Below, in pieces: positions 15,861-24,683 of a DNA stretch of 64,000 nt. Each line of letters begins with the position of its first letter. Within the stretch, counting starts at the first letter, position 1. The notes beneath the pieces are model-generated. The model was not told the DNA's origin. It saw only the letters and a program-made list of their open reading frames with translations, and made no database searches. The position numbers and the translations under genes are program-made. This DNA is from Exiguobacterium flavidum (GTDB lineage Bacteria; Bacillota; Bacilli; Exiguobacteriales; Exiguobacteriaceae): assembly GCF_003344535.1 (NCBI RefSeq), contig NZ_QPKS01000013.1:1-64000 (forward strand), in the 5' to 3' direction.

Positions 15861-16945
15861 TCGTGGTGGATCCCGCAACTCGGGCACGTCCATTCACGCA
15901 GTGCGAGACGCTTCACGTCTTTGTGCTGATGGCCGCAACTCGAACAGAGCTGGCTCGAGGCGAACGTCTTGCCGACCTTGACGACGGCCTTCCCGTACCA
16001 GTCGGCCTTATACTCGAGCATCCGGTGGAATGCGGACCAGCCCACGTCCGAGATGGCCTTGCTCAGCTGGCGGTCCTGCTGCATGTCCTTCACCTGAAGG
16101 GTCTCGATCCCGATGACGTCGTGGTTCTTGACGATCTCGGTCGAGACCTTGTGCAGGAGGTCGTTCCGCTTGTTCGCGATCTTCTCGTGGATGCGCGCGA
16201 CCTTGTGCTTCTGCTTCTGGTAGTTCCTCCCCTCGGACAGCTTCACCTTCCTGTCCAGGGCGATGCGCTGACGGCGGGAGAGCTTGCGCTGTTCGCGCGC
16301 CAGTTTCTTCTCGAGCGTGCGGAAGTAGCGGTCGTTCTTGTACACGGTGCCGTCGGACAGGACGGCGAAGTGCTTGAGCCCGACGTCGACGCCGACGGAT
16401 GAGCCGGTCTTTGGCATTTCGTCGATCTCCTGCTCTGCGAGCAGGGAGACGAAGTACTTCCCTGCGGCGTTGCGTCGGATCGTCGCGTTCAGGATCCGCC
16501 CCTCGACCTGTCTCGACTGGGCGAAGCGGACCCACTTCAGCTTCGGAAGTTTGAGGCGGTTTCCGACGATCGAGACTTCAGGAAGCTGAGACTTGCCTTG
16601 GATGTTCGTCTTATACGACTGGACGGGGTTGCGCTTCGACTTGAATCGAGGCCGTTCGTTCTGCTTCTTGAAGAAGCGGTCGAACGCGTCGGCAAGATGT
16701 TTCACGCTGGCTTGAACAGAAGTACTATCGACCTCCTTCAACCAGTCGAATTCTTGTTTGAGCATCGGCAACTCCTTCGCGCACGCGCCGTACGACAGCC
16801 CTTTTCCAGTCGTTTGATAGGATTCATCCCATTTCGCGAGGAAATGGTTGAAGACGAAGCGTGAACATCCGATCGTCTTGGCGATCAGGATTTCCTGCTC
16901 TTTCGTAGGATACAACCTGAATTTGTACGCCCTATGCTTCAACAT
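15773..16945 (-). CDS. tnpB: RNA-guided endonuclease TnpB (IS605 OrfB)
   Basis: The 390-residue protein is full length for TnpB. It begins with the typical [17 protein letters not shown] segment, followed by HTH/REC-like regions, and has a split RuvC nuclease with Asp in [15 protein letters not shown], Glu in [12 protein letters not shown] and Asp in [17 protein letters not shown] four-Cys zinc ribbon ([10 protein letters not shown] ... WTCPSCG) sits between the last two motifs. All three catalytic acidic residues and all four cysteines are present, so the protein is probably active. The start ATG 16945 follows AAGGAGGTGAGAACC; an upstream in-frame start has no such site. No TnpA is adjacent, so the element depends on a partner elsewhere to move. 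Confidence 0.93.
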   Translation of the reverse strand: MLKHRAYKFRLYPTKEQEILIAKTIGCSRFVFNHFLAKWDESYQTTGKGLSYGACAKELPMLKQEFDWLKEVDSTSVQASVKHLADAFDRFFKKQNERPRFKSKRNPVQSYKTNIQGKSQLPEVSIVGNRLKLPKLKWVRFAQSRQVEGRILNATIRRNAAGKYFVSLLAEQEIDEMPKTGSSVGVDVGLKHFAVLSDGTVYKNDRYFRTLEKKLAREQRKLSRRQRIALDRKVKLSEGRNYQKQKHKVARIHEKIANKRNDLLHKVSTEIVKNHDVIGIETLQVKDMQQDRQLSKAISDVGWSAFHRMLEYKADWYGKAVVKVGKTFASSQLCSSCGHQHKDVKRLALREWTCPSCGIHHDRDVNAGLNLKREAERLLASSTVGTTGLA

Positions 16946-17061
16946 GGTTCTCACCTCCTTAGAAGGGAATATACCCTGAAGGAGAGCTGGCGATTCATCT
17001 CCCACTTTCATCAGGGCCTCGCCCTCAAGGTTTAGAAGTGGGAGTATTCTCGCCTAATTTT

Positions 17062-17095
17062 GATAAAAAAGAGCAGAAGAGGGCGTCTTCTGCTC
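17062..17095 (-). terminator. Terminator of the 94-residue gene; IS605 insertion point
   Basis: On the minus strand GAGCAGAAGA (17095-17086) pairs with TCTTCTGCTC (17080-17071), followed by TTTTTTAT. The end of the T-run is the inferred target of the IS605-type element. Confidence 0.85.
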
Positions 17096-17115
17096 GGAAA
17101 TCCAAAAACCGAGAA

Positions 17116-17400
17116 TCACGCGCCGTTTTCGTCGATCAGCATCTGAATGCTTTCGTTTCGTTCGTCACGCTCTATATCGGTCAGAATGTCATATTTTTTT
17201 AACGCAATGTACAGCTCATTGATAATCGACTGTTCCAATGGAAGGGACAATAGCTCCTCGAATTGATAATAAAGCTGTGCAGGCATGCACTGTGATTGTC
17301 TCTCTAGCCTTCGCCAAACATCTTCAATGGAACGATCGATCGTACTGGGATCCACGGTCTCATTCAACTCCTTCGTATTTTCGGGTGACCTGTATTTCAT
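17116..17400 (-). CDS. Hypothetical 94-residue protein
   Basis: The acidic, soluble, helical-looking protein starts MKYRSPENTKELNETVDPS and contains VWRRLERQSQCMPAQLYYQF and LPLEQSIINELYIALKKYDIL. No known domain was recognised. It is divergent from ktrB, has its own terminator, and its upstream ribosome site is weak. Base composition is more AT-rich than its neighbours. Confidence 0.6.
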   Translation of the reverse strand: MKYRSPENTKELNETVDPSTIDRSIEDVWRRLERQSQCMPAQLYYQFEELLSLPLEQSIINELYIALKKYDILTDIERDERNESIQMLIDENGA

Positions 17401-17497
17401 TTTACCAAAAAAAACGAAAAAGGTTTAGCGTTGAATCGATCCATTCTCAATTTTTCTTCGGGCGGGAGCAGGGCGAAGGGATTCCTGAAAAAATTGA

Positions 17498-17526
17498 TTG
17501 TCGATTCAGCTTGCGGGGAGTATGAT
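17498..17526 (+). promoter_or_regulatory. Promoter of ktrB
   Basis: TTGTCG (17498-17503) and TATGAT (17521-17526) are 17 bp apart, about 40 bp before the ktrB start, which has AGGAGGA as ribosome site. Confidence 0.5.
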
Positions 17527-17567
17527 AAAGGCACTTTTGAAAGCTCTAATTCACAGGAGGAAGACAT

Positions 17568-18962
17568 ATGGTTTTCGCAAAGAAGAGGCACCGGACGCAC
17601 GGTCCGTTGCTCGACTTCGGCAGCAATGTATATCATCAACTGTTCGATAAGCCGGCACGCTTCATCGCCTTCGGATTCACGCTGACCATCCTGATCGGCG
17701 GTTTCCTGCTGTGGCTCCCGGCCTCCCAAAATGCAGAACAGGACGTGTCGTTCCTCGACTGCCTGTTCGTCGCTACGTCGGCCGGGACCGTGACTGGACT
17801 CTCGCCGGTCAATATACCGGAATCGTTCAATCTGCTCGGACAGATCATCTTGATGTTCCTCATCCAGATCGGCGGTCTCGGATTCATGACGGTCGCACTC
17901 GTCATGCTGAGCGTCACGGGTCGGAAAATCGGAATCCGGCAGCGGATCATCATCCAGGAGATGTTCAACCTCGACAGTCCGGGCGGAACGATCCGTCTCG
18001 TCCGGCACATCATCCTGTCGACGCTCGTTCTCGAATTCCTCGGAATGACGCTGATCGCGCTCGACCTCTACATCCAGTATGGCTATAAAGGGATGAAATC
18101 GATCTATTATGGGCTGTTCCATGCGGTGTCCGCTTTCAATAACGCTGGATTTTCGCTCTGGGGCGACAACTTGATCTCCTTCCAGCAGGATACGACGTTC
18201 ATCCTGACGATTTCCGCCCTCCTGATGATCGGCGGTCTCGGTTTCACGGTGCTCGCGGACATCACGGAGAATCGGAGATTCAAGAAAATCTCGCTCCATT
18301 CGAAGCTGATGCTCCTCTCACTGCTCGTCATCAACGGAATCGGGACGGTCCTCATGATGGGGTACGAATGGTTGTCGCACCTCGGGACTTTGCAGGATAA
18401 GACGTTTTTCGAAGCGCTCCACATCACGTTCTTCCAGGTCGTCACGACGCGGACGGCCGGTTTCCAGACGATCGACCTGACGACGATGGTTCCTCTGTCG
18501 GTCGGCTTGATGATGGTCCTGATGTACATCGGAGCAGGTTCCGCGTCGACTGGTTCCGGCATCAAGGTCACGACGGCGGCGGTCATCCTCAAGAACGTCT
18601 GGACGTACCTGCGCGGCCAGCGCGAGACCGTCCTGATGCGCCGGACGGTCATGCCGCAAGCGATCCAGAAGGCTTATGCGATCGCCGTCTTCAGCCTCCT
18701 CTTCATCGCAGTCGTCACGACGCTCCTCGCCTTGACGCAACCGAACGTATCGTTCATCGGCCTGTTCTTCGAGACGGTATCGGCATTCGGGACGGTCGGT
18801 TTGTCACTGAACGTCACGCCGGAGCTCAACAGCATCGGCAAAGGGCTGATCATGTTCATGATGCTGCTTGGTCGTGTCGGTTCCTTGACGATCCTGTTCA
18901 TGTTCGCGACGCAGCATGACCGGGCGATCCGCTACCCGAAGGAGAACATGCTGATCGGCTGA
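17568..18962 (+). CDS. ktrB: Ktr/Trk family potassium uptake protein (KtrB-type)
   Basis: The 464-residue membrane protein is the K+ translocating subunit of a Na+-dependent Ktr system. Four pore-loop repeats are visible with their filter glycines: TSAGTVTGLSP, FNNAGFSLWG, TTRTAGFQTID and FGTVGLSLN. Eight to ten membrane helices surround them, as usual. The length fits KtrB/KtrD rather than TrkH of proteobacteria. KtrB normally works with a cytosolic KtrA/KtrC RCK subunit, which is not next to it; the TrkA-N channel at 22.4 kb is a separate protein. A terminator follows. Confidence 0.93.
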   Translation: MVFAKKRHRTHGPLLDFGSNVYHQLFDKPARFIAFGFTLTILIGGFLLWLPASQNAEQDVSFLDCLFVATSAGTVTGLSPVNIPESFNLLGQIILMFLIQIGGLGFMTVALVMLSVTGRKIGIRQRIIIQEMFNLDSPGGTIRLVRHIILSTLVLEFLGMTLIALDLYIQYGYKGMKSIYYGLFHAVSAFNNAGFSLWGDNLISFQQDTTFILTISALLMIGGLGFTVLADITENRRFKKISLHSKLMLLSLLVINGIGTVLMMGYEWLSHLGTLQDKTFFEALHITFFQVVTTRTAGFQTIDLTTMVPLSVGLMMVLMYIGAGSASTGSGIKVTTAAVILKNVWTYLRGQRETVLMRRTVMPQAIQKAYAIAVFSLLFIAVVTTLLALTQPNVSFIGLFFETVSAFGTVGLSLNVTPELNSIGKGLIMFMMLLGRVGSLTILFMFATQHDRAIRYPKENMLIG

Positions 18963-18994
18963 TGACCAGCCGTTTGGAAATCATGCCTTCAAAA

Positions 18995-19049
18995 AAAGGA
19001 ATGGATCTGCGATCACGTCCACACGTGAATCACGGGTCCATTCCTTTTC
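18995..19049. terminator. Bidirectional terminator between ktrB and the SDR gene
   Basis: AAAAGGAATGGA (18995-19006) pairs with TCCATTCCTTTT (19038-19049); an inner CACGTccacACGTG-like pairing extends the stem. Confidence 0.8.
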
Positions 19050-19055
19050 GTTTGC

Positions 19056-20150
19056 TCAGCGGACTTCCTGAGGGATTCGCTGCTTCGATGGGTGCTGCTC
19101 TTTATAGTAGGAGACGATTCGTGGAATCACTTCCTTGAAATCCGGACAGACGATGCCTGAACCGTGAAGGTCGCGGACGGTGTTCGTACAGTCGAAGTGA
19201 GCCGGATGAACGAAATAATCGAGCGTCTCGCGCTGCATCTGGACGAGCTTCGCGACACGCGGCGTCAACAGGGACGACACGAGGCGGAACGGGACCATGC
19301 CGCGGGGCGGGCGGGCGAAGTAGGCTTCGTGGAGCATCCGGTACAAGGCACGGGCCCCGTGAGGGAATGGGTCGGTCAGATGATAGGTCTGGCATATCCC
19401 TTTTGAATCATGGCTCAAATAGGCTGTCGCGCGGACGACGAAGTCGTACGGGACGAGGTTGACCTCGGCATTGACGGCCCCGGCGTAAGGGAGCGGTGCG
19501 AATCGCTCGAGCATCCGCATCGCGTTGAGGACGAAGTAGACGCCATCCCATTTCGGTGTCTCGCCGCTCTCGGAGTGGCCGACGACGATACCGGGACGGA
19601 TGATCGTATATGGAAGCGACCCGATTTCTTCGTGGAAACGCTGCTCCGCGAGAAACTTCGTCTCCTCGTATGCATTCTTGAAATCACACGGGATGAGCTC
19701 GTTCTCCCGGATGATGCCTTGCCGCAGTCCTGCGACATATGCCGTGCTGAAGTAGACGTATCTTTCGAGGGAGGAGCACCCGTGTGCGAATCGCGTGACG
19801 TGAGACGTCCCTTCGACATTGATCCGGTAAGCCGGCGCGTATTCGGTCGAGAGATCGTAGAGCGCTGCGAGGTGGAAGAGATGCGTGACCTCCAAGCGGA
19901 TGGCCTCGGCATCCTCCGCCTTGAGGCCGAGGCCCGGCATCGTGATATCGCCTGTGACGAGGACGAGCTGGTCTGCCTTGAGCGGTGTTGCGGCGATCAA
20001 CGCGTCCCTGCGCGCTGACGCCTGCTCCTCCTCCTGCTTGAGATGGAGCAGGTAGAAGCGTTCGATCTGGTCCGGGAAGAGCGCGAGGTGTTCGATCAGC
20101 TTCGTTGCGAGGAATCCTGGGAAACCTGTCATCAGATAGGTGCGTTTCAT
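19056..20150 (-). CDS. NAD(P)-dependent extended SDR, thioester-reductase / male-sterility type
   Basis: The 364-residue protein has the Rossmann motif TGFPGFLA (residues 8-15), the family signature HLFHLAALYDLS, the substrate strand YVYFSTAYVAG and the catalytic YEETKF (YxxxK), as in NAD-binding_4 domains that reduce acyl thioesters to aldehydes or alcohols. It lacks an attached adenylation or carrier domain. A C-terminal extension rich in aromatic residues follows. The gene overlaps the preceding PAS histidine kinase by 4 bp, so the two are translationally coupled; a role in modifying a fatty signal or membrane lipid is possible but only inferred. Confidence 0.85.
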   Translation of the reverse strand: MKRTYLMTGFPGFLATKLIEHLALFPDQIERFYLLHLKQEEEQASARRDALIAATPLKADQLVLVTGDITMPGLGLKAEDAEAIRLEVTHLFHLAALYDLSTEYAPAYRINVEGTSHVTRFAHGCSSLERYVYFSTAYVAGLRQGIIRENELIPCDFKNAYEETKFLAEQRFHEEIGSLPYTIIRPGIVVGHSESGETPKWDGVYFVLNAMRMLERFAPLPYAGAVNAEVNLVPYDFVVRATAYLSHDSKGICQTYHLTDPFPHGARALYRMLHEAYFARPPRGMVPFRLVSSLLTPRVAKLVQMQRETLDYFVHPAHFDCTNTVRDLHGSGIVCPDFKEVIPRIVSYYKEQHPSKQRIPQEVR

Positions 20151-22288
20151 GATATTCGTTCCTTTCGAGGATGGAGTTCGAGCATGACGGAGAAGAGGGA
20201 GCCTTTTCCGACTTCCGATTCGACGGAAATCGAGCCGCCATGTGATTCGATGATTTCCTTGCAGATGGCGAGACCGAGTCCGGTCCCGCCGATTTTTCGA
20301 ACGTCCGAGTTGTCCACCCGGTAGAACTTCGTGAACAGCTTGTCGAAGGAGTTGTGCGGTATGCCGATACCGTAGTCCTTGACCTCGATCACGGCATGGT
20401 CCTCTTGGCGCGTAAGCGTCAGGTCGACCTGGTTCGCGTGCGGCGAGTATTTGATCGCATTCGACATGAGGTTGATCAGCACCTGTTTGATCTTGTTGCG
20501 GTCGGCCTGGATGAACAGCGGATCGTCTTCCGAATGGAGGCTGATCGTGTGCCTCGCGGTTTCGGAAAACGTCTCCACCGTCTCGATGACGAGATCATGC
20601 AGTGAGAACTCCTCGAACTCATACTGCTGCCGTCCGTCCTCCATGCGCTGTATGTCAAGGAAGTCGTTCAACAGCGAAGTCAGGCGGTTCGCCTCGTTAT
20701 GGACGGTCTCGATGTAGCGGCGCGTCTTCTCGGGCGAGACTTGGCGGTGCAGCAGGAGCTCCATGTAGCCGAGAATCGAGGAGAGGGGCGTTCGAAGCTC
20801 GTGAGAGACGGTGCTGACGAGTTCGTTTTTCACCTGGTCCATCTTCTCCTCCTCCGTCCGGTCCCGGAAGGCGAACAGGAATCCGTGCTTGCCGATCCTG
20901 CTCTTCTCCTTCGTCACCGGAGTGCCGTACAGTTCATAGTAGAGATCCGTCGTCTCGTTCGGACGCTGGATCGCGAAGCGGAAGGAGACCTCATGGATCC
21001 GTCCCGCGAGCAGGCCCTCGACCTCCTCAAGCATGAAGTGTTTCGTCTGGGCATCGATGTGCGGAATCAGACTGATCCGTTCCTGGATCTTGCTCGGGGC
21101 GATTCCCGGTATGTCGAGCAGCTTCCGCGCGCGGATGTTCATGAAGATGAAGCTCCCGTCCTCCTCGGTCAGCAGGAATCCTTCGTTCGATGCCTGAAGG
21201 ATCGATTGGATGATGTCGCGTTGACGCATGATAGCGTTCTTCTCGCGCTCGAGCATCCGCTCGATGCGTTTGCGCTCCGTGATGTCGCGGACGACGGCAA
21301 CCCGCATCCGCTGCTTCTCGTGGAAAATCTCCCGCGGAAAGACCTCGATCTCGACCAGCGTCCCGTCCGCTCGCCGTCCGACGACCTCGTAAGGCTCCTC
21401 CTGGTGCGACTCGATCCGCTTCAGGACGTCTTCCCGGTAAGGTTCTGCGATGAATTCGCTCGTCTGATGTCCTTTCATCAACTCGAGCGTCGTCCGGAAG
21501 ATGATCTCGGCGGCCCGGTTCGCATCGAGGATGATGCCGTTCTCATGGAAGATGACGGCCTCGACGACAGATTCCGAGAAGAGGCGGAAGCGGCGCTCGC
21601 TCTGCGTCAGATGCCGTTCGAGCTGTTTTTGTCCCGTGATATCGAGGATGATCAGGAAATAACCGGATTGTCCGTCGTCGAGCGGCGTCATGAAGAGGCG
21701 TCCGTTCAGGATTGAGCCGTTCTTTCGGCGATACGTCCATTCATTCTCCGTATCCCGTCCGTGCACGAGGAGTGTCTCCTCATAGCTGAGTGGGCGGAGG
21801 TTGATTTTCTCGAGCCGGAGCTTACGGGCATCCAGTTCCTGGCGATCATGCAGGTCGACCGGCGTCATCCGGCCGATCGCGTCAGAAGCGGAATAGCCGA
21901 ACAGTGCAGCTGCTCCTTCGTTGTAGCGTGTGATTTTGAACGATCCATCCGTGACGATCATTGCTGCATCGATCGGAGCGTCAAGGACGGTCTCGACGAC
22001 CGGCGGCACCGCAAGCGACAGAAGATGATAGACGGATCCTTCGACCTGCGAGATCGTACAGTGATGAGGGAGGAAGAACGAGACGTCTTCCGGGAGCGTC
22101 TCCCGCGAATCGAGAGACCAGAGCTCATAGATGGTGGTTTTCGCTTCTTCCGTGCGTGGGAATAGTTCAATGAACGCGGGATTGGCATAGTGGATCGTCC
22201 CATCCCTGGAAAGCAGTGCCATGCCATTGGGAGAGGCGGAGAGCACAGCCTGAATCGAGAGCACGGGTGGAGTGGAATCATTCGCCAT
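20147..22288 (-). CDS. Multi-PAS sensor histidine kinase
   Basis: The 713-residue kinase has no membrane segment and is probably cytosolic. Four PAS-like domains occupy about residues 10-65, 105-220, 230-350 and 355-470 (for example DGSFKITRYNEGAAALFGYS; IILDANRAAEIIF; DGSFIFMNIRARKLLDI). HisKA has the phospho-His in TVSHELRTPLSSILGYME near 495, followed by HATPase_c with LINLMSNAIKYS, KDYGIGIP and GGTGLGLAICKEI. ATG 22288 has AAGGAGG 10 bp upstream and is preferred over a TTG nine bases earlier. No response regulator is adjacent; instead the next gene is an SDR enzyme. It may phosphorylate a distant regulator such as a sporulation- or stress-type relay. Confidence 0.9.
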   Translation of the reverse strand: MANDSTPPVLSIQAVLSASPNGMALLSRDGTIHYANPAFIELFPRTEEAKTTIYELWSLDSRETLPEDVSFFLPHHCTISQVEGSVYHLLSLAVPPVVETVLDAPIDAAMIVTDGSFKITRYNEGAAALFGYSASDAIGRMTPVDLHDRQELDARKLRLEKINLRPLSYEETLLVHGRDTENEWTYRRKNGSILNGRLFMTPLDDGQSGYFLIILDITGQKQLERHLTQSERRFRLFSESVVEAVIFHENGIILDANRAAEIIFRTTLELMKGHQTSEFIAEPYREDVLKRIESHQEEPYEVVGRRADGTLVEIEVFPREIFHEKQRMRVAVVRDITERKRIERMLEREKNAIMRQRDIIQSILQASNEGFLLTEEDGSFIFMNIRARKLLDIPGIAPSKIQERISLIPHIDAQTKHFMLEEVEGLLAGRIHEVSFRFAIQRPNETTDLYYELYGTPVTKEKSRIGKHGFLFAFRDRTEEEKMDQVKNELVSTVSHELRTPLSSILGYMELLLHRQVSPEKTRRYIETVHNEANRLTSLLNDFLDIQRMEDGRQQYEFEEFSLHDLVIETVETFSETARHTISLHSEDDPLFIQADRNKIKQVLINLMSNAIKYSPHANQVDLTLTRQEDHAVIEVKDYGIGIPHNSFDKLFTKFYRVDNSDVRKIGGTGLGLAICKEIIESHGGSISVESEVGKGSLFSVMLELHPRKERIS

Positions 22289-22377
22289 GACGGTCAATCC
22301 TCCTTTTGTGGAACGGATGGAAAAAAATATGTAGGATAAGAAATAGGATTCTTAATTGAGCGAGAGTGGGCGACGAG

Positions 22378-23412
22378 ATGCGAGTGATGAGAATGGTTGA
22401 AAGGATACGCTATGTCGTGAGCAGGCATCGTCTGTGGGCCCGGTTGATTTTCATGGTCTTCTTACTATTCTCCATCCTGCTCGTCGGTTCCTTTGGTATT
22501 TTGTGGATCGAGGGACTTTCGCTGCTCGATGCAGTCTGGTTCACGGTCGTGACGGTGCTGACGGTCGGATACGGGGACATCGTGCCGCATACGACGCAAG
22601 GCCGGATATTCGCGCTCAGCCTGCTCCCGCTCGGCGTGTCGGTCGCGACCTACAGCCTTGCGACACTTTCCGTGCTGCTGATCGAGGAGACGACTTCAGA
22701 TGAAGCGAGGAGAAAGAGAATGTTGAAACAGATACAGCGGCTGGAGAATCATTTCATCGTCTGCGGATACGGACGTGTCGGACGCAGGATCGTTGAAGAG
22801 TTGCGGGAGCGGGATGCGAACGTCGTCGTCATCGACCGGGACACGAGCCGGTTCGAGGCGATGGAGCGGGTCTATTTCCTCGAGGGGGAGGCGACGGACG
22901 ATTCGATTTTGCTCGGGGCGCACGTCAAGAAGGCGAAGGGGATCGTCGCTGCGACGCCGGACGACGCGGTCAACGTCTTCGTCGTGATCTCGGCGCGTGC
23001 ACTCTGCCCGGACATCCATATCGTCGGGCGGGCCGAGGCGCCAGGCGTCGAGGCGAAGCTCCTGCAGGCGGGGGCGGACCAGGTCATCAATCCGTCGAGC
23101 CTCAGCGGGACGAAGATGGCGATGGCATTGCTGCGTCCGCGCAGCGTCGACTACATCGATTCGATTCTGAAAGGGTACAAAGGGGATTTCCGGATCGACG
23201 AGGTCACGCTCAAGCACGGCAATCCGCTGATCGGGAAGCGCTACGCGGACGTCGAGCAGTTTCGGGCGCATCAGCTCGCCTTGATCGCCGTCGGGCGGAG
23301 AAATGAATTGATGCACGCCCCTGACCGTGATTTCATCTTTGCGGAAGACGATACACTCGTTCTCTTCGGTGAACGGGAGAAGATGATCCAACTCGAGCGG
23401 ATTTTCTCGTGA
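22378..23412 (+). CDS. Two-helix potassium channel with RCK (TrkA-N/TrkA-C) domain
   Basis: The protein of about 344 residues has an Ion_trans_2 pore module (two membrane helices around the K+ filter TVGYGD), a TrkA-N Rossmann domain (VCGYGRVGRRIVEEL, near 125) for nucleotide gating and a TrkA-C domain at the C-terminus (GNPLIGKRYADVEQF). It resembles Bacillus YugO and MthK, which open in response to ligand and let K+ leave the cell. The start is uncertain: GTG 22366, ATG 22378 and ATG 22387 are all in frame and none has a strong ribosome site. The stop overlaps a GTG of the next frame. Confidence 0.9.
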   Translation: MRVMRMVERIRYVVSRHRLWARLIFMVFLLFSILLVGSFGILWIEGLSLLDAVWFTVVTVLTVGYGDIVPHTTQGRIFALSLLPLGVSVATYSLATLSVLLIEETTSDEARRKRMLKQIQRLENHFIVCGYGRVGRRIVEELRERDANVVVIDRDTSRFEAMERVYFLEGEATDDSILLGAHVKKAKGIVAATPDDAVNVFVVISARALCPDIHIVGRAEAPGVEAKLLQAGADQVINPSSLSGTKMAMALLRPRSVDYIDSILKGYKGDFRIDEVTLKHGNPLIGKRYADVEQFRAHQLALIAVGRRNELMHAPDRDFIFAEDDTLVLFGEREKMIQLERIFS

Positions 23413-23450
23413 GCAAGAAAGTTGATAAGGAGAGGACAGGGGAATATCAT

Positions 23451-23975
23451 ATGGGACTAAGGAAGAGACGCCTGACGATGGCATTGCTATTTGCAGTGCT
23501 CGCGGGCGCTGGATTTTACTTTTTTTCAGGTTCATGGGAACTTTTTGTTGGATGGGGAAGTATAGTAGGGTGTACCCTCTTTTTGATTCTCGCATTCTTG
23601 ACTCCGAGTCTTGCACTGCGGATAGATCGGATGGAGGGGCGCGAGTTCGAGGAGTTTCTCGGAGAGGTTTTCGACCGGGCAGGCTATAAGGTGGAAGTGA
23701 CGCAGGCATCCGGAGATTTCGGAGCAGATCTCTTGATCGAGGACGAATCCGGCTACAGAATCGCGGTCCAGGCAAAGCGCTACAACGGAAAAGTCGGTCT
23801 CGAGGCCGTCCAGCAGGTGGCTGCTGCCGTGCCGTTCTATGGGGTCGATGAAGGCTGGGTCGTGACGAATTCGGTCTACACGGAAGCTGCCTATCAACTG
23901 GCGGAACCGAATCGGGTCCGTTTGATCGCACGTGAGGAGCTGTTCGCTTTCGCGAAGGAAATTGGAGTCCGCTGA
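23451..23975 (+). CDS. Membrane-anchored Mrr-like restriction endonuclease domain protein
   Basis: The 174-residue protein has two N-terminal membrane helices (about 8-24 and 28-50) and then a Mrr_cat nuclease fold: FEEFLGEVFDRAGYKVEVTQ, the metal-binding Asp in GDFGADLLIEDESG and the catalytic QAK in IAVQAKRYNG. The PD-(D/E)XK residues D and QxK are all present. ATG 23451 with AGGGGA 7 bp upstream is chosen over GTG 23409, which overlaps the channel gene. Mrr-type nucleases usually act on modified or foreign DNA, but membrane-tethered forms of this size are widespread and of unclear role. No methylase is nearby. Confidence 0.85.
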   Translation: MGLRKRRLTMALLFAVLAGAGFYFFSGSWELFVGWGSIVGCTLFLILAFLTPSLALRIDRMEGREFEEFLGEVFDRAGYKVEVTQASGDFGADLLIEDESGYRIAVQAKRYNGKVGLEAVQQVAAAVPFYGVDEGWVVTNSVYTEAAYQLAEPNRVRLIAREELFAFAKEIGVR

Positions 23976-24005
23976 GTTTGTCGATTGATTGTCGACAAAA
24001 GGGGG

Positions 24006-24051
24006 TTGTCAATTTGATGAATCGGTGCAATAATCATTTTCGTTAACGAAA
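24006..24051 (+). promoter_or_regulatory. Promoter with 14-bp palindromic operator
   Basis: TTGTCA (24006-24011) and AATAAT (24029-24034) are 17 bp apart. The perfect palindrome TTTCGTTAACGAAA (24038-24051) lies three bases after the -10, over the expected start site. Nearly the same motif, TTTCGTGAACGAAA, occurs upstream of motA at 15683-15696. Confidence 0.55.
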
Positions 24052-24146
24052 TATCATAGAGATAAAGAACAGATAAATTATAAGAATGTCTAAATATACT
24101 GGGGACGAAACACCAGAACGTTTAAGCAGTGAGAGGAGAATTTTCG

Positions 24147-24620
24147 TTGCGCAAAGTTGTCTATGTACAGGGTTGCGTTTTTTCGCAGGGCCAGGCAGCG
24201 ATCTATGATGAATCGCATCAAGTGATCGGTACGGTCCAGCACGAAGCGGATGGTCGTGTACAAGTAATGAATGGTCAAGGCAGAGGGGTCGCGTTTGGTA
24301 AGTTCATCCCGACTTGCAAGAAGTGGGTCGTCATGAACCATGATGGTCAAGAGGTAGGTCAGATGAAAGAGAAGTTTTCACTCTTCTCGAAGAAGTGCGA
24401 GTACAATGTCTATGAGCGTGGAACATACACGATCTCATTCGACCTAGCGAAAGGAAAGTTCTCCGTCCGCGGTTCGAACGGGGACGTCGTGGCGGAATTG
24501 ATCCAGGACGGGGACGAGTACCGTCTCGTCAAGGACGCGGATAAGCTGTCGATGTATGAACTGCTGTCTGTCTTGAAGAGTTTGACGAACAGTGTGCTGA
24601 AGCCGCTCGCGGCTGTCTAA
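24147..24620 (+). CDS. LURP-one/tubby-C2-like family protein
   Basis: The 157-residue protein has the repeating beta pattern of the LURP-one-related (tubby C-terminal-like) family: short strands with turns such as IYDESHQVIGTVQH, NHDGQEVGQMKEKF and DLAKGKFSVRGSNGDVVAELI. Family members often bind phospholipid or act as scaffolds; no catalytic motif is visible. The start is taken as TTG 24147 because AGAGGAG lies 8 bp before it; the GTG at 24129 lies inside that region and has no ribosome site. It is a single-gene unit with a palindromic operator upstream and a strong terminator downstream. Confidence 0.7.
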   Translation: MRKVVYVQGCVFSQGQAAIYDESHQVIGTVQHEADGRVQVMNGQGRGVAFGKFIPTCKKWVVMNHDGQEVGQMKEKFSLFSKKCEYNVYERGTYTISFDLAKGKFSVRGSNGDVVAELIQDGDEYRLVKDADKLSMYELLSVLKSLTNSVLKPLAAV

Positions 24621-24630
24621 AGTGATTTGA

Positions 24631-24663
24631 GGGAGCCTCCCTGAGCGGAGGCTCCCTTTTTTC
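24631..24663 (+). terminator. Terminator after the LURP-one-like gene
   Basis: GGGAGCCTCC (24631-24640) pairs with GGAGGCTCCC (24647-24656), followed by TTTTTT. Confidence 0.9.
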
Positions 24664-24683
24664 TGCTCATATGAGGGTTCTGT

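Larger units (their letters stand above)
15698..17062 (-). mobile_element. IS200/IS605 (IS1341-type) element carrying only tnpB
   Basis: The element encodes TnpB without a TnpA transposase. On the minus strand the left end begins near CAAAATTAGGCGAGAATA after TTTAT, a likely target/TAM sequence, and contains a hairpin with arms CTCCCACTT (16999-17007) and AAGTGGGAG (17036-17044). The right end is near GGAGGTAGTTCAA (15698-15710). Such elements make no target duplication. Joining the flanks recreates terminator-TTTAT-motA leader. Boundaries are estimated from family-like end sequences and may be off by a few bases. Confidence 0.7.
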
